A stretch of DNA of 64,000 nt, from the NCBI GenBank assembly GCA_903917345.1, contig CAIXAE010000045.1, forward strand, positions 88,915 through 152,914. Reading direction: 5' to 3'. How positions within the stretch are numbered: position 1 is the first letter of the stretch; every line of letters begins with the position of its first letter. Below are positions 55,504 to 64,000 of the stretch, in pieces. A program made the position numbers and the translations under genes. Source of the stretch: an uncultured Methylococcaceae bacterium (lineage in GTDB: Bacteria; Pseudomonadota; Gammaproteobacteria; Methylococcales; Methylomonadaceae). Below the pieces are notes generated by a model. That model was given only the letters and a program-made list of their open reading frames with translations, searched no databases and had not been told where the DNA came from.

Positions 55504-55719
55504 ATGAGTCCTGAAGACTTAAAAAAACTCGAAAAAGAAGTTAAAAAAACTAAACGCTTAGCCAACGAACAAGCCATGGAGTTACATGACTTGATTGAAG
55601 ACAAATTACCTGATGCCTATGGCGAATTGATGGGGATTGCGGAAGCCACTTACTTAGCTTGTAAAGCATGGGACGAGGCTAATCAAAAATTGAATGCCGC
55701 CCTCGCTGAAGCGGCCTAA
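55504..55719 (+). CDS. Small nif-cluster protein (DUF683/CCE_0567 family)
   Basis: A 71-residue, helical, charged protein: MSPEDLKKLEKEVKKTKR, then ELHDLIEDKLPDAYGEL. It forms a small helical dimer in homologues and is usually encoded next to the DUF269 gene. An AAGGAG site precedes the ATG. Confidence 0.94.
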   Translation: MSPEDLKKLEKEVKKTKRLANEQAMELHDLIEDKLPDAYGELMGIAEATYLACKAWDEANQKLNAALAEAA

Positions 55720-55731
55720 TCGGAGACGATC

Positions 55732-56049
55732 ATGTCTGAATTTATAACGGGGGTTACGTTTGGTGGTACTGAATGGACACCCAATTACGTAACTGAAATA
55801 AATCAAACCACCTGTATTGGTTGTGGTCGTTGTTTTAAAGTCTGTCCAAGAGACGTCTTTGATTTAATCGAAAAATCAGAAGCCTTAGATCCAGAGGATT
55901 TTGATGACGATTATGGCGACTTTGAAGACGAAGATGACAACAGCATGGTCATGAGTATTAAAAACCCATTAGATTGTATTGGTTGTGAAGCGTGCTCAAA
56001 AGTATGTCCAAAAACTTGTTTTACTCACCAGCATAAAAAAGCTGCTTAA
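55732..56049 (+). CDS. fdxB: Nif-specific ferredoxin III
   Basis: A 105-residue ferredoxin with two 4Fe-4S clusters: [12 protein letters not shown] and [15 protein letters not shown]. An acidic insert ([13 protein letters not shown]) separates them, as is typical of the FdxB type linked to nif. It may donate electrons to nitrogenase or to cofactor assembly. GGAGACG precedes the ATG. Confidence 0.95.
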   Translation: MSEFITGVTFGGTEWTPNYVTEINQTTCIGCGRCFKVCPRDVFDLIEKSEALDPEDFDDDYGDFEDEDDNSMVMSIKNPLDCIGCEACSKVCPKTCFTHQHKKAA

Positions 56050-56063
56050 CAGAGGAATTTACC

Positions 56064-56387
56064 ATGCCAAGACCTGATAAACATGTATTTATATGCACTC
56101 AAAACAGACCTCAAGGACATCCTAGAGGTTCTTGTGCAAGTAAAGGTTGTGCTGACATCATGAATGAGTTTATGAACGAAATACAAAGTCGTAATTTATT
56201 CGAAAAGATTGGTTTAACTAATACCGGCTGCATGGGACCTTGCATGGTAGGACCTAGTGTCTTAGTCTATCCTGAAGGCATCATGTACGGTAATTTACAA
56301 ACATCTGACGTTAAAACCATTATCGAACAGCATTTATTAGGTAATGAACCCGTCAAAGACTTAATGGTTCCTGCTGAGATTTGGTAA
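56064..56387 (+). CDS. Thioredoxin-like [2Fe-2S] ferredoxin
   Basis: A 107-residue protein of the thioredoxin-fold [2Fe-2S] class. Cysteine ligands are in FICTQNRPQGHPRGSC and TGCMGPCMVGP. It resembles the nif-linked ferredoxin often called Shethna protein I. It could serve in electron flow or in oxygen protection. Its stop TAA overlaps the next ATG (TAATG). Confidence 0.93.
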   Translation: MPRPDKHVFICTQNRPQGHPRGSCASKGCADIMNEFMNEIQSRNLFEKIGLTNTGCMGPCMVGPSVLVYPEGIMYGNLQTSDVKTIIEQHLLGNEPVKDLMVPAEIW

Positions 56388-56761
56388 TGTCAGAGCTATC
56401 TGAACACATAGAGTTTAATCGCACGTTTGCTGAACAGGTTTGTGAAAGACTCTGTGCTGAAATGTTTAAAATCGGCTTTACCGAAGCTGATTTTAAACAA
56501 TACCCCCACTATGATGACGCCAAGTTTGAACTCATCAAAGACCCCTACACCGGTGACTTTAATCTGACATGTTACTGGTACGATGCTCATAAGATGCGTA
56601 TCGGCCGGTTACAGTTTAATAGTGATAGGACTTTTTATGCCGAATATGATGTCGTAAAAAACCATCCTAAAAAGCCACAATGGTTTGTTGAAGGCGTTAG
56701 CGCATGGGGAAAAGCTGACAATATAAAAGCAGAAGCCAAGCTACTGCCTATCCCAAATTAA
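56387..56761 (+). CDS. Unknown nif-cluster protein
   Basis: A 124-residue soluble protein starting MSELSEHIEFNRTFAEQV, with aromatic-rich FNLTCYWYDAHKMRIGRL and FYAEYDVVKNHPKKPQWFVE. No known motif. The ATG at 56387 overlaps the stop of the ferredoxin gene; an upstream TTG is rejected. Genes of this size are often found after the ferredoxin in nif clusters. Confidence 0.7.
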   Translation: MSELSEHIEFNRTFAEQVCERLCAEMFKIGFTEADFKQYPHYDDAKFELIKDPYTGDFNLTCYWYDAHKMRIGRLQFNSDRTFYAEYDVVKNHPKKPQWFVEGVSAWGKADNIKAEAKLLPIPN

Positions 56762-56765
56762 GACA

Positions 56766-57725
56766 ATGGCCTCTCCTTCTCAGCTCTATGATCTATTAAT
56801 AGATCACGCCAATAGTGACGCTAAAGTCACGGAGTTTACTCTCGGGCTTGTCTGGTCTGTTTGTAAAACTCAACAGCTCGGCTTTGCTATGAGCCCTAAT
56901 GTGCCTACACGCACTTTATCATGGCCAGGAACCCTAGTTGGCAAACCACTTCGTGAATTAATTGCTTGGATAAAAGAATGGGACCCCTACCAAGCCACAG
57001 TAGCCATGGCCGCCATCAATTGCAGCTTGAATCGCTATGAACTCCCTGCAGGCGTTACGCTTCTATCAACGTCAGACAAAGCCAATCTAGCGGTCTTTGA
57101 ACATTTCCTACCCCACTTAAAAAATAAAAAGGTGGTTGTAATTGGCCGCTATCCGGGTATTGAAAGTTATACGCATGAATTAAATCTCACGATATTAGAA
57201 CGCCAAGTTCAAGGTAATGACTTACCCGACCCCGCCGCTGAATATATCTTACCTGAAGCTGATTGGGTGTTTATCACCGCAAGCTCAATCACTAATAAAA
57301 CCTTTCCGCGTTTAGCCGAATTAGCCAAAAATGCTAAAACGGTATTAATGGGGCCTACCTTGCCTTGGATGCCGCATTGGCATGAATTTGACATTGATTA
57401 TGTAGCGGGTTTAGAAGTGGTTGATCCCGTAAAACTTTATCAAACAGCTGCGGAAGGCGGTGGCGTTCGTATTTTTGAAAATGGTGCCCGTTACCGTATC
57501 GTTGAACTAACACCCACTAACACAATGAATTGGTTAAAAACCCGTATCGCCCAAGATTATGCTGAAAAAGCCAGACTAAACGATGAAATGGAACGCTGGT
57601 ATGGCAGTGGTAAAAGCAGTCGATTTCCGCAATTTAATGATCTACATGATGCTACTGCCCGCTTATCGCGAATGGATACTAGTTTTAAGATCTTATGGGA
57701 TGCTCATCAGAGATCACGCTCATGA
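56766..57725 (+). CDS. DUF4213/DUF364 putative metal-chelation protein
   Basis: A 319-residue protein with N-terminal DUF4213-like and C-terminal DUF364 regions (VVVIGRYPGIE, DWVFITASSITNKTFPRL, VLMGPTLPWMPHWHEFDIDY). The family has been proposed to bind heavy metals. The HWH motif and nearby acidic residues may form a site. A role in metal supply to nitrogenase is inference from position. Its stop overlaps the next start (ATGA). Confidence 0.8.
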   Translation: MASPSQLYDLLIDHANSDAKVTEFTLGLVWSVCKTQQLGFAMSPNVPTRTLSWPGTLVGKPLRELIAWIKEWDPYQATVAMAAINCSLNRYELPAGVTLLSTSDKANLAVFEHFLPHLKNKKVVVIGRYPGIESYTHELNLTILERQVQGNDLPDPAAEYILPEADWVFITASSITNKTFPRLAELAKNAKTVLMGPTLPWMPHWHEFDIDYVAGLEVVDPVKLYQTAAEGGGVRIFENGARYRIVELTPTNTMNWLKTRIAQDYAEKARLNDEMERWYGSGKSSRFPQFNDLHDATARLSRMDTSFKILWDAHQRSRS

Positions 57726-58156
57726 GTTCATTTTTCTCTAATCGCCGCGTCATCATTTATTATAATGGCGCCATCAGCGCGTTAACGCTATTTACCCACT
57801 TTGGTGATGAAGGTGTCTGTCGCCCCACGCCATTACCCACATTATCATCATTTCTTGAGTTAGATGAACTAGAGGCCATTATTGAACTTCCCCCAGCTAA
57901 TCTACTGACTGAAATCTGCCAACACTTAGGTTTACCTGACGACCTATTAAAATTAAACCCCGATTTTATCGAACGAATTGATACACCCAATGGCATCATT
58001 ACTGTCTATCTGGCACAATTTACCTTGCTGGATCCACCGCACGCCTTAATGGCTGAAAAAGGCGCTAAGCTTAAAACCCTCACTGAGTTAAGACAAAGTT
58101 CACCCGCAGAATTAGATTTATTACGCCGCGCGTATGCCACGATTATGGAATCTTAA
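57722..58156 (+). CDS. Unknown nif-cluster protein
   Basis: A 144-residue protein starting MSSFFSNRRVIIYYNGAI, acidic, with helix-rich LGLPDDLLKLNPDFIERI. I see no motif. The ATG at 57722 overlaps the stop of the DUF364 gene by 4 bases; an upstream ATG at 57695 would overlap by 31. Function unknown. Confidence 0.7.
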   Translation: MSSFFSNRRVIIYYNGAISALTLFTHFGDEGVCRPTPLPTLSSFLELDELEAIIELPPANLLTEICQHLGLPDDLLKLNPDFIERIDTPNGIITVYLAQFTLLDPPHALMAEKGAKLKTLTELRQSSPAELDLLRRAYATIMES

Positions 58157-58158
58157 TC

Positions 58159-59451
58159 ATGTTTGATTGGATGGAAGATATCAAAAATGACGATGCTTCT
58201 TTCTCTACTAACAACGGCCCTTACATCCCTGAAGCAAGTGATTGTATGCGTTGTGGCTTATGTATCAGCCTATGCCCTACTTATAAAGTTTCTCCAATCG
58301 AAGCAGAATCGCCTCGCAGTCGCATAAGAACGATCGATAAAATCATTAACGATACAGCGCAGGCTTCTATTGAGGAAATTGTGCATCTTAATAATTGTAC
58401 GCAATGCCGCGCCTGTGAAACAATCTGTCCTAGCCAAATGGCTTATGGTAATTTATTTGATCAAGCGCGTGAAAAGCTTGTATCGACTAACTCTGCAAAG
58501 CTAAATACGCACTTTCTTGCGCCCTTGGGATTTAAACTCATTGAGAATAAAATGCTATTCTCAAAAATCATTAAGTTAATATCAGTCTATCAAAAAGTGG
58601 GAATAGCTAGTTTTGTTAAAAAAACACCGCTGTTACGCTTACTTAAGTTAGATAAAGCCGACGCCTTACTCCCTGAAGTTAGTGTAGAAGTGTTAACCGA
58701 TAACTATCCCACATCTCAAGCGTTTAAAGGCACAGTGGCTTTATTCACTGGTTGTCTTGGTGCAGCATTTGATATTAAAACGGTAAAGGCTTCGATTAAA
58801 ATTCTCAATGCTATTGGCTATTCCGTTTTAATTCCACAACAACAAGGCTGTTGTGGTGCTTTGCATCAACATCAAGGCCAAAGTGAAACAGCAGATCGAT
58901 TAGCGATTAACAACTTGAATGTGTTTAACGGATTAGCCGTGGACGCCATTATTTTTACTTCTAGCGCGTGTGGTTTGATGTTAAAAGAATATGAGCAGAA
59001 AGAATCACTCTTAAAAAGCTTTACCCCACCGTTGTTTGATATCACTGAATTTTTATGTAAATATTGGCCGGCAGAGCTTAGGCTTAATGATTCAACATTA
59101 AGCAAAAAAACAATAGCGGTACATGAGCCCTGTAGCCAACGTAATATATCTAAAGTCTCTGATAAGAGACATGACAGTGTTTATCAGTTATTAGCAAAAA
59201 TACCGGGAATAAATGTACAGACTTTAGAAGATAATCAAACGTGTTGTGGTGCGGGTGGCGTGCATTGTTTAACTCACCCCGAGATTGCAGAGCCATTAAA
59301 ATCACTTAAATTAAGTCACTTTCAAGTATCACAAGCGGACATCTTAGTAACAACGAACATAGGCTGCGCTTTGCATTTAAATACGGAACTGACTTCTAAT
59401 AAAGTGATCCATCCCATTGTGTTACTAGCCGAACAACTAAACTTAAGCTAA
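58159..59451 (+). CDS. GlcF/heterodisulfide reductase-like iron-sulfur protein
   Basis: A 430-residue protein. The N-terminus has two 4Fe-4S motifs (CMRCGLCISLCP and CTQCRACETICP). The C-terminal part carries two CCG domains (QQGCCGALHQHQG and NQTCCGAGG). This is the architecture of GlcF, the iron-sulfur subunit of glycolate oxidase, and of HdrD-like redox proteins. No glcD or other flavoprotein partner lies next to it. It could pass electrons to or from the membrane quinones in support of nitrogen fixation. Its end overlaps the convergent acetyltransferase gene by 4 bases. Confidence 0.88.
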   Translation: MFDWMEDIKNDDASFSTNNGPYIPEASDCMRCGLCISLCPTYKVSPIEAESPRSRIRTIDKIINDTAQASIEEIVHLNNCTQCRACETICPSQMAYGNLFDQAREKLVSTNSAKLNTHFLAPLGFKLIENKMLFSKIIKLISVYQKVGIASFVKKTPLLRLLKLDKADALLPEVSVEVLTDNYPTSQAFKGTVALFTGCLGAAFDIKTVKASIKILNAIGYSVLIPQQQGCCGALHQHQGQSETADRLAINNLNVFNGLAVDAIIFTSSACGLMLKEYEQKESLLKSFTPPLFDITEFLCKYWPAELRLNDSTLSKKTIAVHEPCSQRNISKVSDKRHDSVYQLLAKIPGINVQTLEDNQTCCGAGGVHCLTHPEIAEPLKSLKLSHFQVSQADILVTTNIGCALHLNTELTSNKVIHPIVLLAEQLNLS

Positions 59452-59906
59452 AGCAAAACATCAGCCGCTCTTAAACAAATTAACTGAGTCGGCTGCCAAC
59501 CTTGTTTTTGATAAAAAACCAAAGCCAGCGCATTATTTTTATCGGCCAATAACTGTAAACGTTTTAGACCCTGTAGTTTAGACCAGCTGATCGCTGCATC
59601 TAACAACTTGGTTGCAATGCCTTGCTGGCGATAATCAGCCGCGACAATTAAATCTTCAAGTAGACCAACTACGCCCCCTTCTGCTGTGGATATGAGCGTT
59701 TGAATAGAACACATACCTACGATCTTATGACACCCACTCAGTTCAGCAATTAATACACAATCTTTGTGGCTAGTTATTAGTAAGGCCAAACCTCTTGCTT
59801 GTTTATCACTATCAATTAAAAAATCAGCCTCTATAGAAAATAATGCTTCTAATAACAATACTAATTGGGGAATATCAGTTGAAGTGGCAGGTCTTATGGT
59901 AATCAT
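59448..59906 (-). CDS. GNAT-family N-acetyltransferase
   Basis: A 152-residue GNAT protein with the acetyl-CoA-binding motif A (LIVAADYRQQGIATKLLDAA) and the motif B region ALVFYQKQGWQP. Substrate unknown. It is convergent with the GlcF-like gene (4-base overlap) and divergent from the Mop gene. It need not be linked to nitrogen fixation. Confidence 0.85.
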   Translation of the reverse strand: MITIRPATSTDIPQLVLLLEALFSIEADFLIDSDKQARGLALLITSHKDCVLIAELSGCHKIVGMCSIQTLISTAEGGVVGLLEDLIVAADYRQQGIATKLLDAAISWSKLQGLKRLQLLADKNNALALVFYQKQGWQPTQLICLRAADVLL

Positions 59907-60069
59907 AATTTTTATTTATCCGATAATAACGTATTCAATTATAAGCTTAACTTGATAAGGTGATAATAAATCACTCTGAGCCATATATCTTCATTTACTC
60001 TGTAACATAACGATTTATAATACTTCTTAGTAAGTCCGTTCAATCCTCATTTATTCATAGGACACCATC

Positions 60070-60498
60070 ATGAAAGCAAGCGCACGTAACCAATTTCAAG
60101 GAACTGTCAGTAAAGTTATCATTGGAGCCGTTAACGCAGAAGTCTTTATTACTTTAAAAGGCGATGAATCACTAGTAGCGTCGATAACTAAAGAGTCTAT
60201 TGACACTCTCGGCATTAAAGAAGGCATTGAAGTGCTTGTGCTAGTTAAAGCACCCCAAATCATTATAGTGTCTGATTTTGGTGATTTTAAAGTGTCCGCG
60301 CGTAACCAATTAAAAACCACGATTACCCAAGTAACATTAGGAGCGGTTAATGCAGAAGTGGTAATGGAATTAAGGGGTGGAAATCTTATAACAGCTACCG
60401 TAACTAATGACAGCGTAGAAACATTAGGTCTGGTCAAAGGAGCAGCGGTTACTGCTATATTTAAAGCAGGTGCCGTTATTTTAGCCGTTAAAAGCTAA
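60070..60498 (+). CDS. Double-Mop (TOBE) molybdate-binding protein
   Basis: A 142-residue protein built from two Mop/TOBE repeats: KASARNQFQGTVSKVIIGAV at residues 2-21 and KVSARNQLKTTITQVTLGAV at about 76-95. Each repeat has LGAVNAEV or IGAVNAEV near its molybdate site. It corresponds to ModG/Mop-type storage proteins, in which trimers hold molybdate. That fits the molybdenum nitrogenase and its need for the metal. AGGACACC precedes the ATG. Confidence 0.9.
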   Translation: MKASARNQFQGTVSKVIIGAVNAEVFITLKGDESLVASITKESIDTLGIKEGIEVLVLVKAPQIIIVSDFGDFKVSARNQLKTTITQVTLGAVNAEVVMELRGGNLITATVTNDSVETLGLVKGAAVTAIFKAGAVILAVKS

Positions 60499-60535
60499 CA
60501 AAAAACATTCAAACTGCAATACATCATACCAACAT

Positions 60536-60564
60536 AAAGCCAGATAATTATCTGGCTTTCTTGT
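60536..60564. terminator. Bidirectional terminator between the Mop gene and rnfH
   Basis: AAAGCCAGATAATTATCTGGCTTTC is a long inverted repeat with A on the left arm and T on the right (CTTTCTTGTTT). It lies between convergent genes and could serve both. Confidence 0.75.
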
Positions 60565-60825
60565 TTAACGCCGACGACGTTGTACCGTTTGAGGGTCAGC
60601 GGTAATTTGTCGATATATCTCAACCCGATCCCCCTCTTTTACAACGGTATCTAAAGGGGAAATTTTGCCAAATATGCCTACTTTTTGGGTAGTTAAATTT
60701 ATCTCTGGATATAATTTAAGGACACCCGATAATCCTATTGCTTGCTCAATGGTACTGTCATCAGGCACTTCTAATCGCATCCATAATTGTCTGTCTGATT
60801 CTGCATAACACACACCCACATTCAT
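60565..60825 (-). CDS. rnfH: RnfH family ubiquitin-fold protein
   Basis: An 86-residue protein of the RnfH/RatB family: VCYAESDRQLWMRLEVPD, VGIFGKISPLDTVVKEGD and EIYRQITADP. It follows rnfE by 14 bases, which is the usual place in nif-linked rnf operons. Its job in the Rnf complex is not settled. It ends RRRR. Confidence 0.9.
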   Translation of the reverse strand: MNVGVCYAESDRQLWMRLEVPDDSTIEQAIGLSGVLKLYPEINLTTQKVGIFGKISPLDTVVKEGDRVEIYRQITADPQTVQRRRR

Positions 60826-60839
60826 GCAATTCTCCTTGT

Positions 60840-61532
60840 TTAATCAATAATCGCTACGTCTTCAGTAACCAAAATAACCGGTACTTTTTGTCTTGTAGCC
60901 ATGGCATTATCAATCATGCGTTTACCGACGATCAAAAACGCCAGCATAATAAAGCCACCAGGAGGTAATGCCATGAGTAAAAAGCCTTTATAGTTCGGTA
61001 TGACTGTTACTTCCAAAAATTTAAACGACTCACCAAGTAATAATGAAGCATTGGCAAATAAAGTGCCTGATGCACTAATTTCTCTAGCAGCCCCCAAGGC
61101 AACTAAGACTAACAAAAAGCCTAAGCCCATCATCAAGCCATCCCATAATGCGAGTTTTACAGGTTGTTTAGAAGCGAAGGATTCTGCCCTTCCTAATAAA
61201 GCGCAGTTAGTCACAATAAGGGCTATAAATAAACCTAAAACCTTATAAAGTTCATGCGCCCAAGCATTCATTAATATATCGACCAAAGTCACTAGAGCCG
61301 CAATCAACAGTACAAAAACGGGGATACGAATTTCACCCGGAATTAAATGCCTGGCCACAGAAATAAGACCATTAGAAGCAATAATAACGACGAGTGTCGC
61401 CAATCCCATACCGAGACCATTAGTTGCTGTACCCGTTACGGCTAATAAGGGACATAAAGCCAGATTCTGTCCAAAGACAATATTATTGTTCCAAATTCCA
61501 TCAGCAGCGATTCTACGATAAATGTCTGACAT
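60840..61532 (-). CDS. rnfE: Electron transport complex subunit RnfE
   Basis: A 230-residue inner-membrane protein with six predicted helices. The start MSDIYRRIAADGIWNNNIVF is as in RnfE/NqrD, and LALCPLLAVTGTATNGLGMG is conserved. The ATG at 61532 is chosen because GAGGAG lies upstream; a longer frame into rnfG has no similarity. It works with RnfA in the membrane part of the sodium- or proton-driven NADH:ferredoxin oxidoreductase. Confidence 0.95.
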   Translation of the reverse strand: MSDIYRRIAADGIWNNNIVFGQNLALCPLLAVTGTATNGLGMGLATLVVIIASNGLISVARHLIPGEIRIPVFVLLIAALVTLVDILMNAWAHELYKVLGLFIALIVTNCALLGRAESFASKQPVKLALWDGLMMGLGFLLVLVALGAAREISASGTLFANASLLLGESFKFLEVTVIPNYKGFLLMALPPGGFIMLAFLIVGKRMIDNAMATRQKVPVILVTEDVAIID

Positions 61533-61545
61533 AAATAGGCTCCTC

Positions 61546-62256
61546 TTACTGATTGATAAGTATTTCTTGGTTAGCTTTAAACATTTGCAGAGCACGATAG
61601 GTTGCTTGTACTGATTTTCTGGGTGTAATTGTCGCCCCTGCAAATTGATCAAACACCCCACCATCCTTTTTAACAGCCCATTGTGAGGGTGTCAGACTAT
61701 CTAAGGATCGGCCGACAAAATTCAATATCCAATCTGATTTAGCCACTTCAATTTTGTCACCTAAGCCTGGGGTTTCTTTATGATTAAGCACTCTAACACC
61801 CAAAAGCGTGCCATCCCTATCTACACCCATCATCATATTAATCGCACCCGAGTATCCATCGGGAGCAATAAACTTAAAACAGACTGCGCTCACTTTTCCT
61901 GATTTCTTAGCAAGATAAACGATCGTATCTTTTGCGCCAATGTTGTAATCAGCAGAGGGTATGGTCACAATATCTTGTAAGATATCATTGTCATAATAGC
62001 TAGCGGGAACCACTTCTTCTAAAGATTTCTTTAAGTCCTCATCTAAGCGCTGCTGAATAGTACTCTCTGTACTGCAGTTAGTAACACCCAATAAAACACT
62101 CGCAATTAATGAAAACCCTGCTAATACACCTGTTTGAAACTCAAGCTTAGGTCTGAGTCCCGCTAAATGAGCAGGCTCTAGCCACGCTTTTAAAAACTTT
62201 ACAAAAGAAAACCATTGAGTTCGCCAATATTCAATTGTCTCAGGTTTTATGTTCAT
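61546..62256 (-). CDS. rnfG: Electron transport complex subunit RnfG
   Basis: A 236-residue protein with one N-terminal membrane helix (VLAGFSLIASVLLGVT) and a periplasmic FMN-binding domain. The motif GATITPRKSV contains the threonine that binds FMN covalently. It carries electrons within Rnf. It lies 14 bases before rnfE. Confidence 0.94.
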   Translation of the reverse strand: MNIKPETIEYWRTQWFSFVKFLKAWLEPAHLAGLRPKLEFQTGVLAGFSLIASVLLGVTNCSTESTIQQRLDEDLKKSLEEVVPASYYDNDILQDIVTIPSADYNIGAKDTIVYLAKKSGKVSAVCFKFIAPDGYSGAINMMMGVDRDGTLLGVRVLNHKETPGLGDKIEVAKSDWILNFVGRSLDSLTPSQWAVKKDGGVFDQFAGATITPRKSVQATYRALQMFKANQEILINQ

Positions 62257-62297
62257 GATTTATACTCTGCGTCTAGTTGCATAGCGCTATCCATTAG

Positions 62298-63371
62298 TTA
62301 TGACTTTGGAATTTCCAAAGGTTTACCTTGGCGATCTCGCCCATAAATCCTTGGCTTAATGTAATAATCAATCAAAGGTGTTGCAGAATTCATTAATAAC
62401 ACTGCAAAACCTGACCCTTCCGGATAAGCACCCCACGTTCTAATAACAAATATTAACAATCCGCATCCTGCTCCAAATACCAATTGACCTAAAGGCGTGT
62501 TAGGCGATGTTACGTAATCAGTCGCAATAAAAAACGCGACTAATACCAAACCACCTGAACTTAAATGCATTAATGGACTCATAAAGTGCTGATCATCGAT
62601 TAGGTGGAAAATACTCGCTAAAAGTATGACGGTACCTAATAAAGATGCAGGGATATGCCATTGAATAATGCCCTGCCTCATTAACCAGACACCACCCAAA
62701 CCTAACAACAATACAGATGTTTCTCCTAGGCTACCCGTTGCCCAGCCAGTAAAATTTCCAAAACCAGAGTAGTCTTTTAATATATCTGACAAAATATGAT
62801 GTTGAGAAAACTCTGTTTTAATCATACCTAATACAGTAGCACCTGTTTTAGCATCTATATTATCTAAACCACTGAAAGTAATATGCCAGCTCTCTACTAA
62901 TCCGGGAGAATGACTATAAAACAAGGGGGACACGTTCACCCAGGTGGTCATTTCAATGGGAAAAGAAATTAACAAGGCGACCCGTGCAATCATAGCGGGG
63001 TTAAACAAATTCTGACCTAGGCCTCCATACACCTGTTTACCCAAAATAATGGCTATGGCTGACCCAACGACGCCAATCCACCAAGGTGCCCAGGGAGGTA
63101 ATGTCAGGGCCAATAACCACGCAGTCAAAATAGCCGAGCCATCCATAATGGCCGGTTTAACGGCTCTACCTTGCAATTGAATACAAATCACTTCAAAAAA
63201 TACGGCTGATAGCAATGTGATAATAAATAAATTAATAGCAGGCCAACCAAATAGCCATAAACCAAAGGCTGTTGCTGGCATTAAAGCCAACATTACTTGC
63301 CACATAATAAAAGTCACATTCGCTTTTGTACCAATATGGGCACCACTTCTAGGCTTCATATTAACCATCAT
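62298..63371 (-). CDS. rnfD: Electron transport complex subunit RnfD
   Basis: A 357-residue membrane protein with many helices, and the FMN-attachment motif DAKTGATVLG. Conserved segments include GGLGQNLFNPAMIARV and FFIATDYVTSPNTPLGQL. It forms the membrane core with RnfA and RnfE. Its ATG overlaps the rnfC stop (ATGA). Confidence 0.95.
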   Translation of the reverse strand: MMVNMKPRSGAHIGTKANVTFIMWQVMLALMPATAFGLWLFGWPAINLFIITLLSAVFFEVICIQLQGRAVKPAIMDGSAILTAWLLALTLPPWAPWWIGVVGSAIAIILGKQVYGGLGQNLFNPAMIARVALLISFPIEMTTWVNVSPLFYSHSPGLVESWHITFSGLDNIDAKTGATVLGMIKTEFSQHHILSDILKDYSGFGNFTGWATGSLGETSVLLLGLGGVWLMRQGIIQWHIPASLLGTVILLASIFHLIDDQHFMSPLMHLSSGGLVLVAFFIATDYVTSPNTPLGQLVFGAGCGLLIFVIRTWGAYPEGSGFAVLLMNSATPLIDYYIKPRIYGRDRQGKPLEIPKS

Positions 63372-64000
63372 GCCAAAGACTCCTGTGACGCTTGCTCGGC
63401 TTTTAAGCGTTCTCTTTCGGCTTTTGCCGCAATCCGTGCTTTTTCATCTTCTTCTTGCTGTTTAGCAATACGTTCCATTCTGGCATTTCGGTCATCCATT
63501 AACCGTTTAGTTTGCTCAGATTTATGTTGAGCTTGTTGTCTGGCCACAATTTCACCCGATGCGTATTTAAAAAACTGCACTAAAGGAATATTAGACGGAC
63601 AAATATAAGAGCAACACCCACAACTAATACAATCCTTTAAACCTAAATCAACTGCAGCATCTAATTGGTTAACACGTATATTATTAGCCATATCTAAAGG
63701 TCTTAATCCTGCTGGGCATACTGTCACGCAAGCTGCACAGCGAATACAGGGCTGCACTTCTGAGCTTTTAAGCTCACTCTTAGTTAACGCTAATACACCA
63801 CTCGTCGCTTTTACGGTGGGTAATCCCGCATGAGGTAGAGAATCCCCCATCATCGGTCCACCCATCACAATACGGGCAGTGTCTTCTAAATTGACCTCAC
63901 AAAAAGCAAATACTTCTGAAATAAGTGTTCCTAAAGGTACTTCTACATTCATAGGTTTACCCACAGCACCACCGGATACGGTAACCACTCTATTGACTAA
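63368..64000 (-). CDS. rnfC: Electron transport complex subunit RnfC, C-terminal part
   Basis: The frame is open to the right edge of the window, so the gene is cut and only its C-terminal 210 residues are seen. They start RVVTVSGGAVGKPMN, typical of RnfC. There are two 4Fe-4S motifs, CIRCAACVTVCP and CISCGCCSYICP, and a Lys/Glu/Gln-rich tail. RnfC is the NADH-binding subunit at the cytoplasmic side. rnfA and rnfB are expected further right. Confidence 0.95.
   Translation of the reverse strand, partial: LVNRVVTVSGGAVGKPMNVEVPLGTLISEVFAFCEVNLEDTARIVMGGPMMGDSLPHAGLPTVKATSGVLALTKSELKSSEVQPCIRCAACVTVCPAGLRPLDMANNIRVNQLDAAVDLGLKDCISCGCCSYICPSNIPLVQFFKYASGEIVARQQAQHKSEQTKRLMDDRNARMERIAKQQEEDEKARIAAKAERERLKAEQASQESLA

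Noticed and set aside
60000..60030. A ModE-like half site (ATAACGAT) before the Mop gene
   Set aside because: Only one half of the palindrome is present, so it is too weak to report as a site.

Overview
The window is AT-rich chromosomal DNA (about 40% G+C by eye) from a motile, nitrogen-fixing proteobacterium. The flagellar, type IV pilus, riboflavin and Rnf genes point to Gamma- or Betaproteobacteria. A gammaproteobacterial methanotroph-like organism is one possibility, but no methane-oxidation marker is present, so the genus is left open.

Layout. (1) 1-8.6 kb, minus strand: flagellar and chemotaxis block (cheR, cheD, a NarL-type regulator, flhD, flhC, a CBS protein, motA, motB, cheZ, cheW, cheB, cheY); cheA is not in the window. 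(2) 9-17.6 kb: two methyl-accepting chemotaxis proteins, a tiny membrane protein, a membrane-anchored methyltransferase and a MASE1 hybrid histidine kinase. (3) 17.6-19.4 kb: an odd stretch with a basic proline-rich protein, about 800 bases without a clear gene but with nested hairpins, a small ribbon-helix-helix-like protein and a strong terminator. (4) 19.4-25.2 kb: a short-chain dehydrogenase and a minor-pilin operon (fimT-pilV-pilW-pilX-pilY1-pilE). (5) 25.3-31.1 kb: nrdR-ribD-ribE-ribBA-ribH-nusB-thiL-pgpA. The GTP cyclohydrolase half of RibBA has lost its zinc cysteines. (6) 31.3-39.4 kb: an RRM protein, an XRE-like regulator, a rhodanese plus NifY-like pair with its own sigma-54-type promoter, a hybrid kinase coupled to an EAL protein (with a CTTG repeat upstream), a 42-bp minisatellite and an FN3-like protein. 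(7) 39.5-43.2 kb, minus strand: a cassette of a SIR2-like protein, two unknown proteins and an AAA+ ATPase, divergent from nifH. (8) 43.5-58.2 kb: the molybdenum nitrogenase cluster nifHDKT, ferredoxin, nifY, LRV protein, Nif11, nifENX, DUF269, DUF683, ferredoxins and several unknown genes. (9) 58.2-64 kb: a GlcF-like iron-sulfur protein, an acetyltransferase, a double-Mop molybdate-binding protein, and rnfC(partial)-D-G-E-H, an electron-transfer complex that commonly supplies nitrogenase with low-potential electrons.

How they work together. NifH, NifD and NifK carry all expected cluster ligands at standard positions. NifE, NifN, NifX and NifY serve FeMo-cofactor assembly, the Mop protein can hold molybdate, and Rnf plus ferredoxins supply electrons. 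Sigma-54 -24/-12 elements and NifA-type TGT-N10-ACA sites are visible before nifH and nifE. They are also visible before the unknown SIR2/AAA+ cassette, which places that cassette in the nif regulon. It is the best candidate here for an undescribed system. Its ATPase gene is separated from the preceding gene by one in-frame TAA with apparently coding sequence on both sides.
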